A DNA stretch of 64,000 nucleotides. Source: Notamacropus eugenii (taxonomy: Eukaryota; Chordata; Mammalia; Diprotodontia; Macropodidae). This document shows, piece after piece, positions 1 to 11,774 of the stretch; within the stretch, counting starts at the first letter, position 1; every line of letters starts with the position of its first letter. The notes under the pieces are model-generated. The model ran no database searches, had not been told where the DNA came from, and saw nothing but the letters and a program-made list of their open reading frames with translations. The stretch spans positions 248,863,010-248,927,009 of the forward strand of contig NC_092877.1 in NCBI RefSeq assembly GCF_028372415.1, read 5' to 3'. A program made the translations under genes and the position numbers.

Positions 1-571
1 AACCTTACTTTGATAAGAATTGACTTAAGGAGGGAGTAACATGCACTTTCAAATGGTTGTGAACTTCTATCTTATCCTAAAGGGAAGTAGGGGGGGAAGG
101 GAATAGGAGAGGGTGGGGTGATAAAAGGGAAGGCAGATAAGGGAGGGGGTAGTCAGAAGCAAGGGACAGGATGAAAGAAAACGACATAGCTATTATGGAA
201 GTGTTTTGCATTATTGCACATGTATAAGCAATATCAAATTCCTTTCCTTATCAATGAGGGTGAGTATGGAGGGAGGTAGAGTGAGAATTTGGAACTCAAA
301 GTTTTAAAAATGAATGATAAAAATTGTTTTTACATGTAACTTGGACATAAGATATACAGGAAATGGGGTATAGAAATCTATTTTACTCAACAGGAAAATA
401 GAAGGAAAAGGGTCAAGGTTGGGGATATGATAGAAGTGAGGGCAGTTGGGGAAAGGAGTAACCCAAAGCAAAACAATTTTGAGGGACAGGGTAAAAGAAG
501 AAAGAGAATAGAATAAATGGTGGTAGGTGGAATAGGTTAGTGGGAAAAACAATAGTAAATGTGAAAAAAAA
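1..571 (+). mobile_element. HAL1-like (half-L1) 3' tail, left end cut by the window
   Basis: This purine-rich tract ends in an A-run at 563-571. It contains an L1-type 3' motif (ggaactcaaagttttaaaa, 292-310) and two G-rich modules of the 'ggcagat...gggag' kind. The same order of modules appears in the element at 36368-37390 and, inverted, at 59438-60500, where it directly follows ORF1 remains. No reverse-transcriptase sequence is present. I infer the 3' end of an ORF1-only L1 derivative. A fragment of an ordinary L1 subfamily is the alternative. Confidence 0.5.
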
Positions 572-1039
572 GCAAAATCTGAAGCAAACTTCTCTGATAA
601 AATCTCATTTCTCTAATATATAGAGAACCAATTCAATTTAATAAAAATAAGAGCCATTCTCTAATCATCAAAACATATAATCAGTTTTCAGCTGAAGTAA
701 TTAACGATATCAATAGCCATATATATACATATTCTTTCTGAGGTACTACCTCATGGCTATTTGATTAGAAAATAGAAGAGAAAATGTAAATGAAAAATAT
801 TGGAGGAGATGTGAGAAATAATCAGACATTAAAGTACTGTTGTCAGACTTGTGAATTTAATTAAACCATTCTATAGAGCAATTAGTAATTATGCCAAAAA
901 AGTTATAAAACCAAGCATACCCTTTGATCTACCAATAACACTAGAAGTTCTGTATCCCAAAAGAAATTTAAGAAAGGAAAGGACCTGTATGAATAAAAAG
1001 TATTTATAACTGCTCTTTTCTATGGGTAAAGAAATGAAA
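572..1039 (+). mobile_element. L1 LINE, ORF2 3' region (part 1 of 3)
   Basis: The sequence aligns by eye, in order, with the ORF2 C-terminal coding region of the L1 at 11754-18695: a 'tatatagagaac' block, then 'ggaggagatgtgag', then 'ataccctttga', then the stretch leading to a 'caaagaattggaaa' block. It is diverged and has no long reading frame. The element continues at 2546 after a nested insertion and again at 4293 after a second one. Confidence 0.75.
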
Positions 1040-2545
1040 ACAGTACAACTTTAGTAAGTCACTTATGATTTCTCTTTCCTGCTTACCTTTTCATGCCTCT
1101 CTTGATTCTTGTGTTTGAAAGGCACATGTTCTATTCAGCTCTGGTCTTTTCATCAAGAATGCTTGAAAGTCCTCTATTTTACTGAATGACCATTTTTCCC
1201 CCTGAAGTATTATACTCAGTTTTGCTGCGTAGGTGATTCTTTGTTTTAATCCTAGTTCCTTTGACTTCTGGAATATCATATTCCAAGGCCCTCAATCTCT
1301 TAATGTAGAAACTGTTACATCTTGTGTTATCCTGATTGTATTTCCACAATACTCGAATTGTTTCTTTCTAGCTGCTTACAATATTTTGTCCTTGACCTGA
1401 TAACTCTGGAATTTGGCTACAATATTCCTAGGAGTTTCTTTTTTTGGGTATCTTTCAGGAGGTGATTGGTGGATTCTTTCAATATTTATTTTGCCCTCTG
1501 ATTCTAGAATATCTGGGCAGTTTGGCTTGATAATTTCATGAAGATGATGTCTAGGCTTTTTCTTAAATCATGGCTTTCAGGTAGTCCCATAATTTTTAAA
1601 TTGTCTCTCCTGGATCTATTTTCCAGGTCAGTTGTTTTTCCAATGAGATATTTCACATTATCTTCTATTTTTTTCATTCTTTTGGTTTTGTTTTGTAAAT
1701 TCTTGACTTTGGTGTCTTCCTCTAATGATATGCTTTGTTCTTCCTCATCCAAAAGGAAGGAAGAAAATACCTGTTCACTAAGACAGTAACCAACTATAGT
1801 CTAATTTTTCCCCTTACTTGAGTATTATTCCAATTGATTACTTGACTTTTGAGTCCTTTATGAAATGGAGGGTGTATTCAAGGAACCTGTCATTTCTCAT
1901 TTCTTCCAAGGTGGTGCAATGAAGGGAGAGGAGATTACTCCTCTCCTGGCCTGGGCTTTATTCTGGGAGCAACCACAAGCTTTTCTGCCCAGGATCTGTG
2001 AGTAGGGTTCCCTCTTCACAACAGCCTCCAACTCCACCACGCAAGTGCTCCTCCTCACTCCAGAGACACCACACAGGGCTCAGTTTCAATTTCATTGCTT
2101 GATTCCCTCAGGGTCTTTAGACTGAGGGCTCTTAAAATGGACCCTGCAGCTTCCTGGGACTGGGGCTAGAGCAATACCCTGCTACCTTCTAACCCAGATG
2201 AAAGAGCTTTCACATTGACCGTTGAAACTATCTCTGGCATTTGTCGATTGAGAAATCTGGGAACCACATCTGCTGCTTGGTATTCTGCACCCTGAAACCT
2301 GTTCTGGTCCTATTCCTACTGTGCTTCATGGTCAAGGCTGAGCTGTGCTCTGCTCTATGGCTGGTGTGATAGACCTTTCATGTTGGCATTCTAGGCTGCC
2401 CTGGACTGGAAATTTCTTTCACTCTATCCTTTTGTGGCTTCTGCTGCTTTAGAATTTATTTAGAGTCATTTTTACAGATATTTTATGGTCTTTGGGGCAA
2501 GAGCTACAGCAGATCTGCCCTACTGTGCCATCTTGGCTCCGCCCC
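1040..2545 (-). mobile_element. L1/HAL1 5' part: 5' UTR plus ORF1 remnant, nested
   Basis: Read on the minus strand, the element starts at 2545 with the L1 5' signature ggggcggagccaagatggc. A 5' UTR of about 750 bp and a decayed ORF1 follow (roughly 1790 to 1094; the conserved block 'LENRSRRDNLKIMGLPESHD' is encoded near 1560-1640). It stops about 55 bp after the ORF1 end without a clear poly(A). Flanks resemble a diverged target-site duplication: gggtaaagaaatgaaa near 1024-1039 and gggagtaaagaattgg near 2547-2562. It interrupts the plus-strand L1 3' end. Confidence 0.7.
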
Positions 2546-3052
2546 TGGGAGTAAAGAATTGGAAATTGAGGGGATGCAAATGAATTTGGGAATGGCTGAA
2601 TTGTGGTATGCAATTGTGATAGAATACCATTGTACTCTGAAATATGATGAGCAAAATGCTCTCAAAAAAAGAAAAACTTAGAAAGACTTACATGAGTTAA
2701 TGCAAAATGAAATGCAATGGGTACAAAATAATAGCAATATTATAGAATGATCAGCTGTGAAGAACATAGCTATTCTCACCAATACAATAATCCATGACAA
2801 CTCTGAAGTGCTTGGAATGAAAAATGCTATCCATTCCCAGAGAAAAAACTGATGGTATCTGAATAAAGTTTGAAGCAACATTTTCTCCACTGTATTTTTT
2901 TCAGGCTGGTTTTTTTTTTATATTTTCTTTCACAGTATGACTATTATGGGCATGTTTTGCATGACTACACATATGTAACCTATATGGAATTGCTTGACTT
3001 CTCAATGGAGGGGGAAGGAGGAAAGGAGATAATTTAGAACTCAAAGTTTTAA
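2546..3052 (+). mobile_element. L1 LINE, ORF2 end and 3' UTR (part 2 of 3)
   Basis: This continues the L1 interrupted at 1040. It begins 'agtaaagaattggaaattga', passes through 'gggaatggctgaattg', and reaches the G-rich 3' UTR and the terminal 'tagaactcaaagttttaa' block. It is diverged, with no open frame. A processed pseudogene interrupts it at 3053. Confidence 0.8.
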
Positions 3053-4292
3053 TATTTTTATTACTTTTTTTTTTTACAGAAACATTTCTTTATTAACCAT
3101 GTTGTTGTTATTAACAGCTAGCTTCACCAAAGTGTTTTAGGTGAAGTAGAGGATAGAGATGAGAGACCCTGAAAGAACTTCCTCCTCTGGGGCCAAGGTG
3201 AACCCCACTCTACTCAACCTGACCTCCAGCACTTAATCTAGTTCAGATGATCTCTGGGTCATCTGAAAGCCTGGGGAGGCTTTTGTGGATATCTTCAATG
3301 AAGCTGAGAAGGTCTTTAGTATGGGGATACTCCTCCATTTTGTCTTGGAGGAGAGTGGACTCAAGGAAGGTCTTCTTCTCACACAGGAAGGTCTGCTGGG
3401 AAAGTTCTCCTCTTTTCTTAGTACACTCTGGGCACCAGAAACACGTGTGCTCTCCAACTGCTGATACATTGCTGTGTATTGCCCTCAGGTTTTGCTGAAA
3501 AATTCTCTTTATCAGCCAAGGAGGAACAACACAGTTTTTCATTTCATCTGTGACTGACTTCCCTGTATCCAAGACTTGCTCCTGCTTCAGACAGCTGCCA
3601 CCATTTGTCTCCTGAGGGTTCAGGTGATGACAAATCAGGTTTATCTTCCTGGTACAAAAAATATGCAGAGCATCCTGTTCACTGTTTGATTCCTCCACAA
3701 TGTCTGCTTTGAATGTGGGGCCTGCCTAGGCCTCTTCAATGTGACTTTCTTTGTCCTTGAGAAGTTGGGTCCATTTTTGAGCCAATTTCTCTTCGAGAGT
3801 AGCAGAGTCCAACGGGTTCAATGACTCATCTCGATCCTTTAATCTTGGCATCAGCTTTTTGCTCACCTGATAGCTCCCAGAGGCACTAGATCTGGTCAGG
3901 CCTCCTTCAGAAGAGACCAAGGCGTCAAAGAACTTCCTCTCAATCATTTGATATTTTCCTTCTTCTACTTCCTCCTCCTCCTTTGTGAAGGACTCAGAGG
4001 TCTCACTGGAATAGTCAGAGGGAGCCCTGCTATACTCCACTTGTGACTGATGAGAATCATACCTGGACATCTTGGGTGAGACTCCACCAAGGATCACATA
4101 AGGTTGCGAACTTCGGTAAGGGTCCCACGCTTCTTCCTCCTGCAGGAACAGCAACTCAGCGACCTCCTTCTCACCTTGGTTTTCCAGGCAACTGGGAGGG
4201 CCCAGAGCCCCCACCCCCTCTCCATACAAGGACCTAGACAGGGGAGGGGGCGGGGCTGCTTTCTCTCGCGGTGCCTTTGAGACCTTCAGGGC
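3053..4292 (-). pseudogene. Processed pseudogene resembling C8orf48 (DUF4606)
   Basis: Hallmarks of mRNA retroposition are visible. Reading on the minus strand there is a GC-rich 5' end, an intronless coding region, an AATAAA signal at 3089-3094 and a poly(A) at 3065-3075. The flanking direct repeats are tagaactcaaagttttaa (3035-3052) and tagaactcaaagctttaa (4293-4310). The coding remnant runs from about 4229 to 3243 in one frame, broken by a TAG at 3726-3728. It ends in a TGA directly after the residues SDDPEII. Other visible features are a Ser/Glu-rich N-terminal half, a CPEC motif, 'KKRGELSQQTF' and 'HTKDLLSFIED'. From memory these match the C-terminal part of the uncharacterised human protein C8orf48. 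That identity is a recollection, not a search result. No ATG in this frame was found at the 5' end. Confidence 0.6.
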
Positions 4293-4385
4293 TAGAACTC
4301 AAAGCTTTAAAAACACATGTTAAATATTGTTTACATGTTATTGGGGGAAAATTGAATACTTAATACATACACACAAATAAAGAAA
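4293..4385 (+). mobile_element. L1 LINE extreme 3' end (part 3 of 3)
   Basis: Begins with the duplicated target tagaactcaaagctttaa and continues 'catgttaaatattgtttac', the usual end of these marsupial L1 copies, then an A-rich stretch with an aaataaag motif. It closes the L1 that started at 572. Confidence 0.65.
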
Positions 4386-5009
4386 CTATAGCCCACATTT
4401 TTATGCATAAATTTTAACTTGCCTGCTTTTGTTCATTTTTTACATTTGATCCACAAAAGTAAACTATGTTGTTTTTTTCCCACCTCATTCCCCCCCCCAA
4501 TTTCATACATACATACAGTAATGATAATCATAACAATAATGATGAAGCAAATATGATGAATATTGTTGGCTGAAAATTGAGTGCATAATGGTTCAATTAA
4601 AGATTCAACTAAGACTACAGATTCTTTTCTTTCTGAAGCTGGTAAATGCTCTGTTTTAATAAGACAATTGACCTTGTGTTTGAGTGGGCTCTGTGAATAT
4701 TTTGGAAAATGATGCAAATATCCAAGTAGGAAGACGATGAAGCTATTCATTTTTATTGAAAATATACGTTCCATGCAATCATTTAAGAAAATAAATGTTG
4801 CCCTAAGGTATAGAATTTATGTAATATAATGCTTTCTCTTTTGTAATAATCATCTTTAGTTTAAAATTAATGAATGCATAGTTCACATCAATGTAAGCTA
4901 AATAAAGTATAGAGTGGAGACTATAATTTGGATAATTTAAGTGGGGGGATTGGAATGCTTCCTATGAAGATAAATGGATAATTTAATGTTTTTATGCTAA
5001 CTTACTAGT
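4386..5009. other. Unassigned AT-rich sequence
   Basis: No element, RNA gene or convincing reading frame recognised. The 113-codon minus-strand frame at 4433-4774 has no family resemblance that I can see and is treated as chance. Confidence 0.5.
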
Positions 5010-5235
5010 GTAAAGCACTTTAGATTTGGCATATGAATTGATGTTCATGCTCTCTTTTGAATCATACAGCAACCATTTATGTTAAGTTCTATTGATATTT
5101 GACTATTTTAAGATAAAGAAATTGGGACTTAGAAATTAAGTGACTAACCAATGTGACTTGACAGAGTAAGTGACAGAAGCAAGATCTAAACCCAGGTTTC
5201 CTGCTTACTCCGTTAGAATGCACTAAGCACTTACT
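5010..5235 (-). repeat. MIR-type SINE relic
   Basis: Contains the reverse-complement MIR order: 'tttaagataaagaaattggg', 'agaaattaagtgac', then 'taaacccaggtttcctgc'. Strongly diverged. Confidence 0.55.
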
Positions 5236-5929
5236 ATGTCACACCATAAACTGTTTTACTGTAAATTTATTTTCCACTTCCTTTATTCATATCAGAAACA
5301 AATGATACATTTTAATACATGATTAGTTTCATTTAAATTAACAATTGGACTCATTACCTATGTCAATTGAATTAATTCAGAGGCATCTGTGTTTCTCACA
5401 GCTATGAAATCAGCATACTCATAGATATCACCAATAAATTAATTACCCAATCTATTTTCTTACAACTGAAAAGGGGAGATAGAAGGTTATGTTGTAGAAT
5501 TATGAAAGCTGCTTCTAATTTTGAAAAGTGACAGTGATGGAGGATTGTAATGCTCAAAACTTGACAATAGTTTTTCCATTGACAAAACAAATCCATACCC
5601 TTAGGTCATTTTCACTTAAGAGTTAAAATAAAGTTAATTTGAAATCCTAGAAATTTCTCTTAAGAAATCTAGAAATGGATTCTTGAGTTTTCATTTTTGA
5701 GATGTCAATATCCCTAGGAGTCCAAAGACATTTAAAACTTCTGTTAGAAAAAATCAGCGAAAATGAGAGAAATACTTTTAAGTGTAAAATGAAAACTAAA
5801 ACAAAAGAATAACCCATAAATACATCAGCATCAAAAACTATAAGCTGATATTGCAAATGTCTTGCCAAGGAACAAGTAACAAAGTGAAATCTATTTATAA
5901 GTTGTTAGAAGTGGAAAAAGAACTTTGAG
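5236..5929. other. Unassigned AT-rich sequence
   Basis: No recognisable element or gene. The short open frames at 5402-5596 and 5647-5868 look random. Confidence 0.5.
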
Positions 5930-6065
5930 GACTACCTATAAAATGCTTTTCATTTTATAGATGATATAACTGTTGTAACAAAGGCACTAAGTGACAGAGC
6001 AACATGACATAGGAAGCTTGTGTAAAAGCTGAGATTAGAACTTAATCTTGAGACTATTATATCAT
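5930..6065 (-). repeat. Probable MIR-like SINE relic
   Basis: Shows 'cattttatagatgatataac' followed by 'cactaagtgacagagcaac' and 'gagattagaacttaat', the minus-strand order of a therian CORE-SINE. Weak and decayed. Confidence 0.4.
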
Positions 6066-7464
6066 TTTTTTGCCCCAATATTCCTTGCTGTGTCTTTTTG
6101 GATAGATTAATTTTTATATAATTTTATATAATGTTTAATATAATTTTTAATAATTACTTATTCTAATACTTCAAGATTTCATCATTCCAGCAGTGTGAAT
6201 ATTTCCCTGTCTACTTGCTTAGTAAAGTAGTGTTAAGATAACTTTGTTATCACAAATTATGATTTTTATAACTATGGCTAATTCTTTGGTGAAGAACTTC
6301 GACAGTCTTAGTCAGCTTTACCCTCCAAGAATAGGCAAGGTTGCTTGTTTCTAGGTCTAAAGAGGGTGAACCAGTAGTCATAGTTTAGTTTTAAGCTTCT
6401 AAAACTTAAAACTGAACTATAACTTTTATAACACTTCATATTTGAAGTCTTTCCAGTTTATTCCCATATAATAGTCCTTGATGTCCCCTGGCACAGGATT
6501 TAAGAAACTCAGAGGAATGTGTATTATGCTATGATATTTTATGTTTTACTGTTTTCAAAATTCCATGGCACCCCAAATTAAATTCTTTTGCTGATTATTG
6601 CCAATAATAGATGGTAACTTATATTCCCTGAATAACACATTTAAAGCATGATATTATGTAGGTCATTATCTAAAGATGGTCAATGTCAAGTTCCTAATAT
6701 TAGAGATTTTGAGGATTCCACTGTGGCGTAAGGAATGTAATTTCTTCTTACATAGTTTAAACAGGAAGCATTTGAGGGCACAAAAGAAGACTGAGTTGTC
6801 TTTCAGTAATTATTCATTTGATAGGCCTCCCAGGCTGTGAACTCTGAGCTAACCTCACCTGCCCCCCACACAACCTCAGTGTGGAGAATCTCATGGACAT
6901 TGGAGATTTTTTATTCTGGCTCTGGGACTGTTAAATAATTGATCAGATTCATATCAGATTGAATACATTAAAATATGTTTGATATTATTTCTGCAACTTT
7001 TGAGCAAAAGAAAAACAAGGAGAGGAGCAATTGTATTTCCAAGTGAGGAAGAATACAAGATAAAGATATTTGCTTTTCATAGAAAATGGTTAAAGAGATC
7101 TTTTCTGCCATTTCTTCAAACACTACCTACCATATATTTTAATATTTTAGCTTCAGCAAGAGATAATGACATATTCTCAAATAACTAGGTGTTATTATCA
7201 CATATTAGTGATATTCATCATTTAAAGAATATTTTACTGTATGCTTAAATACATTTAATTACTCTTTTATTTGAAATAACATACACATAGTTACATCCCA
7301 TCAAGAAATATTGTTTCAATCATGTACAGTTTTTTTATCCTGCTTTTAAATCCATAACAAAATTGAACTTGAACTCATCTTTGAACTCTCTTTTTCTAAG
7401 TGAAAGCAAGACTGTAATGTCGGAAATCTAATCACAAAATATATCCACAACTTTCTCGTGGTGC

Positions 7465-7504
<40 letters not shown>

Positions 7505-9899
7505 TTCCCTGCCAGTTGCAGTTGTGGATTAGTGTAATAGTGTTTTTGGAAAATCACAGTTGAATTATCACTAAGTAGATCATTCTTGGAAGCCAGTAAT
7601 TTATTATTTTGCTAGAGGAGAAAAATCATACTAAGTTAGCATTAATTTGAAGAATGTGACAATATTAGAGATAACAGTAAAACAAAAGACTGCCAAATTG
7701 CATTCTTTTTCTCAAGAAAAAGTGAATATTTGGTGAATGAAAAATTGTTTTTTATCTAGACTTTCTCACTATTTCTTTTGCATGTTGAATGCACATCTTA
7801 TATCTTTTCCCTCTAAATTCAAAAGTGAAATTAATATGAGACTTTAGATTTTAAAAATCCTTTTAAAAAACATAAAATCATAATGGATATTGCTTCTCAT
7901 TAGTATGAACAGTGCCTGAAAACCATAATTCAGCAAACAATCTTTAGCTACACAGTATTAAAAGAAAGCATTCACAAATTTTGTTTTAATTTCAAATCAA
8001 GCATAAAATTTCTATAACTCACACTTAATCTAATGAGGCTTTCAGAGGGAAAGCCATATGATTAAATTGCTTTTTTCTAACTATATTATTTTATTTTGTG
8101 CAGATTCCTACAATCGGTTTAAAAGTGCGGGAAGTTATCTCCTGACCTATCTCTCTGTTAGCTAAAGAAAAGGTTACCAGAAATCATTGTACTTAAAAAT
8201 TAAAACAACTAAAATTATTGCTATGAATTGAGATTTAATAAACATAATGCTGTATTTAATTGTATTTGGAGCCTATTTAGTCCTTGAGGAATATTAACTT
8301 CGGCAAAAGTGAAATGCTAGAACTTTGACTTTCACCTCCCATTGGGAAACGGAGAAATATTCAGAGTAATGCATATGAATGACATATTAAGTTTGTAAAA
8401 CACTAGTAGAACAAAAAAGGTTTTTTGTTCATTTGCTATAAGAGCACTCCCAGCTGCTCCAATCAGTAAGAAAGGCATCCAAAAACAGCTTCCTCACTTG
8501 GCTTTCCCTGACTTTTTGAGAAGATATTTCTTCCAACAAAAGATGTGGTACTTGCTTTTCCTCATACTTCATTTGCTTAAGAAGTAAACAGAAGTTAAAA
8601 AAATACATTAAATCACATAGATTGCACATACATACAGCACTAGTTTTGGTGCATGTGCATCATGCACATAAAATCAGATTACTGGATATGTTTAGTACAT
8701 TAGATTTTTTTCACAGAGAAATGGGAGTTTCCATTTTAGAAAACACTTTTATTTTATCTAGTTTAGGATATTTTACTCTTGATCTCTTCCCAGTCAGCCC
8801 ACTATTAGAAGGAAAATCACACTGATGTAAAAACAAAAATGAATGAAGAATAAAACATATTGACATGTGGGAGATACTACAACTATACATATGGGAGGAT
8901 TTCTGAGGTTAAAATATCTTCAGGGATTCTACTGACATTTGAAAGACCATACTCTTTATATAAGCCATCAAAAAATTTAAAACGGTAGGAATTTGCGTAA
9001 ACCCTAGGAAATACTACTATTTTAATCGTGAGTTCAATTCCCATGTCCCAATCCAGAATTTACTCAACAAAATAGGCTGACATTTTAAAAGACAAGAGAT
9101 TTTTTCAATTTCAAAAATAATTTTAGGTAAGATTTCATTTACTTATAATCTAAATGTTAGCCAGTAGTATGATGTCATCTTACTGATTTCAAGATGAGTA
9201 ATATACTAGTAGAAATGAATGGCAATAACTTCTGTTTGTGGTTTCAGTGATCTTCATAAAAATAAAGACAAAAGCTTCCTTTTATATTTTTATGTTGCTC
9301 CAGTATCAAATTATTTTCTGTACTTAGGTTTAGCAATCAAGAATGTACTTTTTTGGTCATTAAGAAAGAAAGGGGGATAGCATCATTCAGTTTACACACA
9401 GAAAGGAAAGCAGACTGTTACAATTTTTTTTTTTTTTGCCTTTATAAACTAGTGGACATTTACCACACTTCCATGTTCCTGAGGAAGAAGAGTGTTGGTC
9501 AAGATGATCTAGGGACAGGTGAAACTTCAAGATTTAGATGTTTGCCATATTTAATTGGTTAAAACTGTCCCATTTTTCTTGATGTCAAATGCAGTTTGGT
9601 TCTTTATTAAGCAAGATGCTCGTGAAGTCGCATTGATTTTTTGTAATCCAGAAAGCAATGATCTTTAAGATGTGGTCCATCGATGATCTGCAAAGATTAT
9701 CCAGGCATTCTAGGGAACACTCTTGAATAATTTTAATGATTAAAATTATTGTAGAAGAATCTATTTCTTTATTCACCACTTGCATTTTCAAACAACGAAA
9801 TTCAACAGAACAGAGTATAATATATTAATACATTTCTGGTATAGTTGTTAATGAGCTATCTTCTTAACTTCCACAGTCACAATTTACTCTTATAAATAG
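6066..9899. other. Unassigned AT-rich sequence
   Basis: Apart from the GT tract at 7458-7500, nothing here could be matched to an element or gene with confidence. A 26-codon exon-like stretch on the minus strand (8498-8575) is discussed in the findings. Homopolymer runs occur at 9426-9437. Confidence 0.5.
7458..7500. repeat. (GT)n microsatellite
   Basis: An almost pure GT dinucleotide tract with two GC interruptions at its left end. Confidence 0.97.
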
Positions 9900-10022
9900 A
9901 TTCCCAGGTCCTTGAGGAGAAGGATTTGATCTGTTCTTCTTTGTAACCTCTATAATGTCTTACCATATATTGTATTCAGTAAATGCTCAATAAATATTTG
10001 TTGCATTATTAAATTAAAATGA
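9900..10022 (+). repeat. L2/MIR-type 3' end relic
   Basis: The order 'ccttgaggagaaggatttg', 'cttctttgtaacctctat', then 'gtaaatgctcaataaata' is the characteristic 3' end shared by L2 and MIR-family elements. Confidence 0.6.
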
Positions 10023-10784
10023 ATTTTTCATCATATGTACTTTCTTTTTCCTTGAAAGACAGTGTACTCTAAAGAGAAAGCTTTTTTTTTACCTGTGGAA
10101 TGAGCAATGCATTAAAAATTCATTGTAATCAGATAATACATTTTCATTATGTAGCTGGAATATCATTTATTATTTCACCCCTTTATCATTTCTAAAATTG
10201 TCATGTCTCTCATTTACAGAGTATTTAATTATTAATTCTATAAGTTTCCTCCACCCACCTCTTTCCAAATATCCATGGAATATATGGCTAATATATAAAG
10301 TTGTCCTTGGTGTATTTATACATCATACCTTGAAGGAAATGTTATAAACCACTTTCCCTGTTATAAATTGATCACAAAGTAATAAGTTCCGTAGAGTGCT
10401 CGCCATTCTTAATAGAAAAATACTTCATTTTATATAATAGATACTTTCTCATTTTCTCTGAACTCAGCACACTGCACATTCAGCAATGCCATTAAGTGAA
10501 AATGTGCTGACATAGCATTTGCTGTTCACTTCACATTTAACAATTAAATACGTTTGTTGCAAAGTAAGACGTTTCTTCTATTACTTTTTAGATTTTTGTC
10601 ATGGGGAACAATATACAAGGGCATTTAAAACACATAAAACAAAATTGTTCAGTTACTTTAAGGTTGTTTCAATCAATTGAAAAACTGCTTAAATAAACAG
10701 AAATCACATTTGATCGTTAATATCTAACTGATTCTTTTCACTCCATCAATTTCATTTTTTCATCATCTTCAGAATTTTCCCCCT
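10023..10784. other. Unassigned AT-rich sequence
   Basis: No element or reading frame recognised. Confidence 0.5.
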
Positions 10785-11165
10785 TCCTTCCTCTGACACT
10801 GCTACCATTCTGGTGCAGGTCCTTGTCATCTCACACTTTCATTCCTGCAATTATCTACTCGTGAATTACCTCCATTAAATTTCTCCCAATCCAATTCATT
10901 CTCCACTCAGCCACTAAGCTGATTTTACCAAAACACAGGTCTGATCATGGGACCTTCCTACTCCATAAACTCTAGAAGTTTCCTATTACCTCTAGGAATA
11001 TAAATGAAATATTCTTTTCTGGCATTCAAAACCCTTCATAGCCCATGCTGTCCTATCTATCCATTCTTCTTCCATTTTATTGTCTGAGAAGTATTCTTAA
11101 ATCTAGTGACACTGTCCTGGCTGTACCATAAACAAGACACTCCATCTCTTGAGTCCAGACATTTG
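10785..11165 (+). repeat. Old L2/CR1-type LINE fragment (left half)
   Basis: Translated by eye, blocks such as tctgatcatgggacc and 'cattcaaaacccttcatag' fit the C-terminal coding region of L2/CR1-clade LINEs ('SDHVTPLL...FKALHN'-like), with many lesions. The same family occurs inverted at 34745-35045. A nested L1 end interrupts it, and it resumes at 11658. Confidence 0.6.
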
Positions 11166-11657
11166 TTTTTGTTTTAACTTTGATAAATTTATTTTTAGTT
11201 TCCAATATTCAGTTCCACAAACTTTTGACTTTCTAATTTTCTCCCTCTCTCCCTTCCACAAGATGGTTTGCAATCTGATATAGGCTCTACATACATATTC
11301 ATATTAAACATATTTTCACATTAGTCATGTTGTAAAGAAAAATTATAAGCAGTGGAACGAACCACAAGAAAAAATAAACAAAAAAAAAATAGAGAAAGAA
11401 AACAGTATTCTCTGATCTTCATTTAGACTCTGTAATTCTTTCTTTGGATATGGGTAGCATTTTCCAACATGAGTCTTTTGGAGCTGTCTTAGAACCTTGC
11501 ATTAATAAGAAAGGCCAAATCTATCAAAGTTAGTCATCATATAATGTGGCTATCACTGTGTACAATATTCTCCTGGTCGTGTTTCCCTCTCTCAGCACAA
11601 GTCTTTCCAGATTTTTTTGAAATCTGCCTAACTCATCATTTTTTATAATACTTCACT
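11166..11657 (-). mobile_element. 5'-truncated L1 3' end, nested in L2/CR1 fragment
   Basis: Read on the minus strand it runs from the end of ORF2 ('atgatgagttaggcagattt') through a 3' UTR to an A-rich tail. The flanks ccagacatttg (11155-11165) and ccaggcatttt (11658-11668) look like target-site duplications. About 490 bp long, a typical dead-on-arrival LINE copy. Confidence 0.75.
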
Positions 11658-11753
11658 CCAGGCATTTTATTTGACTGATCCTCATCCCTGGAACACTATC
11701 CCTCCTCAGCTCAGATTATTGGAATCCCTTGATTTCTTTAAATTCAAACTATA
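11658..11753 (+). repeat. Old L2/CR1-type LINE fragment (right half)
   Basis: Resumes the fragment interrupted at 11166: 'catccctggaacactatccc' followed by 'attggaatcccttga'. It is cut off by the full-length L1 starting at 11754. Confidence 0.5.
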
Positions 11754-11763
11754 GGGGCAGAGC

Positions 11764-11774
11764 CAAGATGGCGG
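11764..11774 (-). promoter_or_regulatory. YY1-type site at the L1-A 5' end
   Basis: The first bases of the element contain caagatggcgg, the complement of the YY1 consensus CCGCCATnTTG. In human L1 a YY1 site at the same place directs accurate transcription start. That role is inferred here by analogy. A second weaker copy (aggatggcgga) lies about 390 bp downstream, near 12156-12166. Confidence 0.5.
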
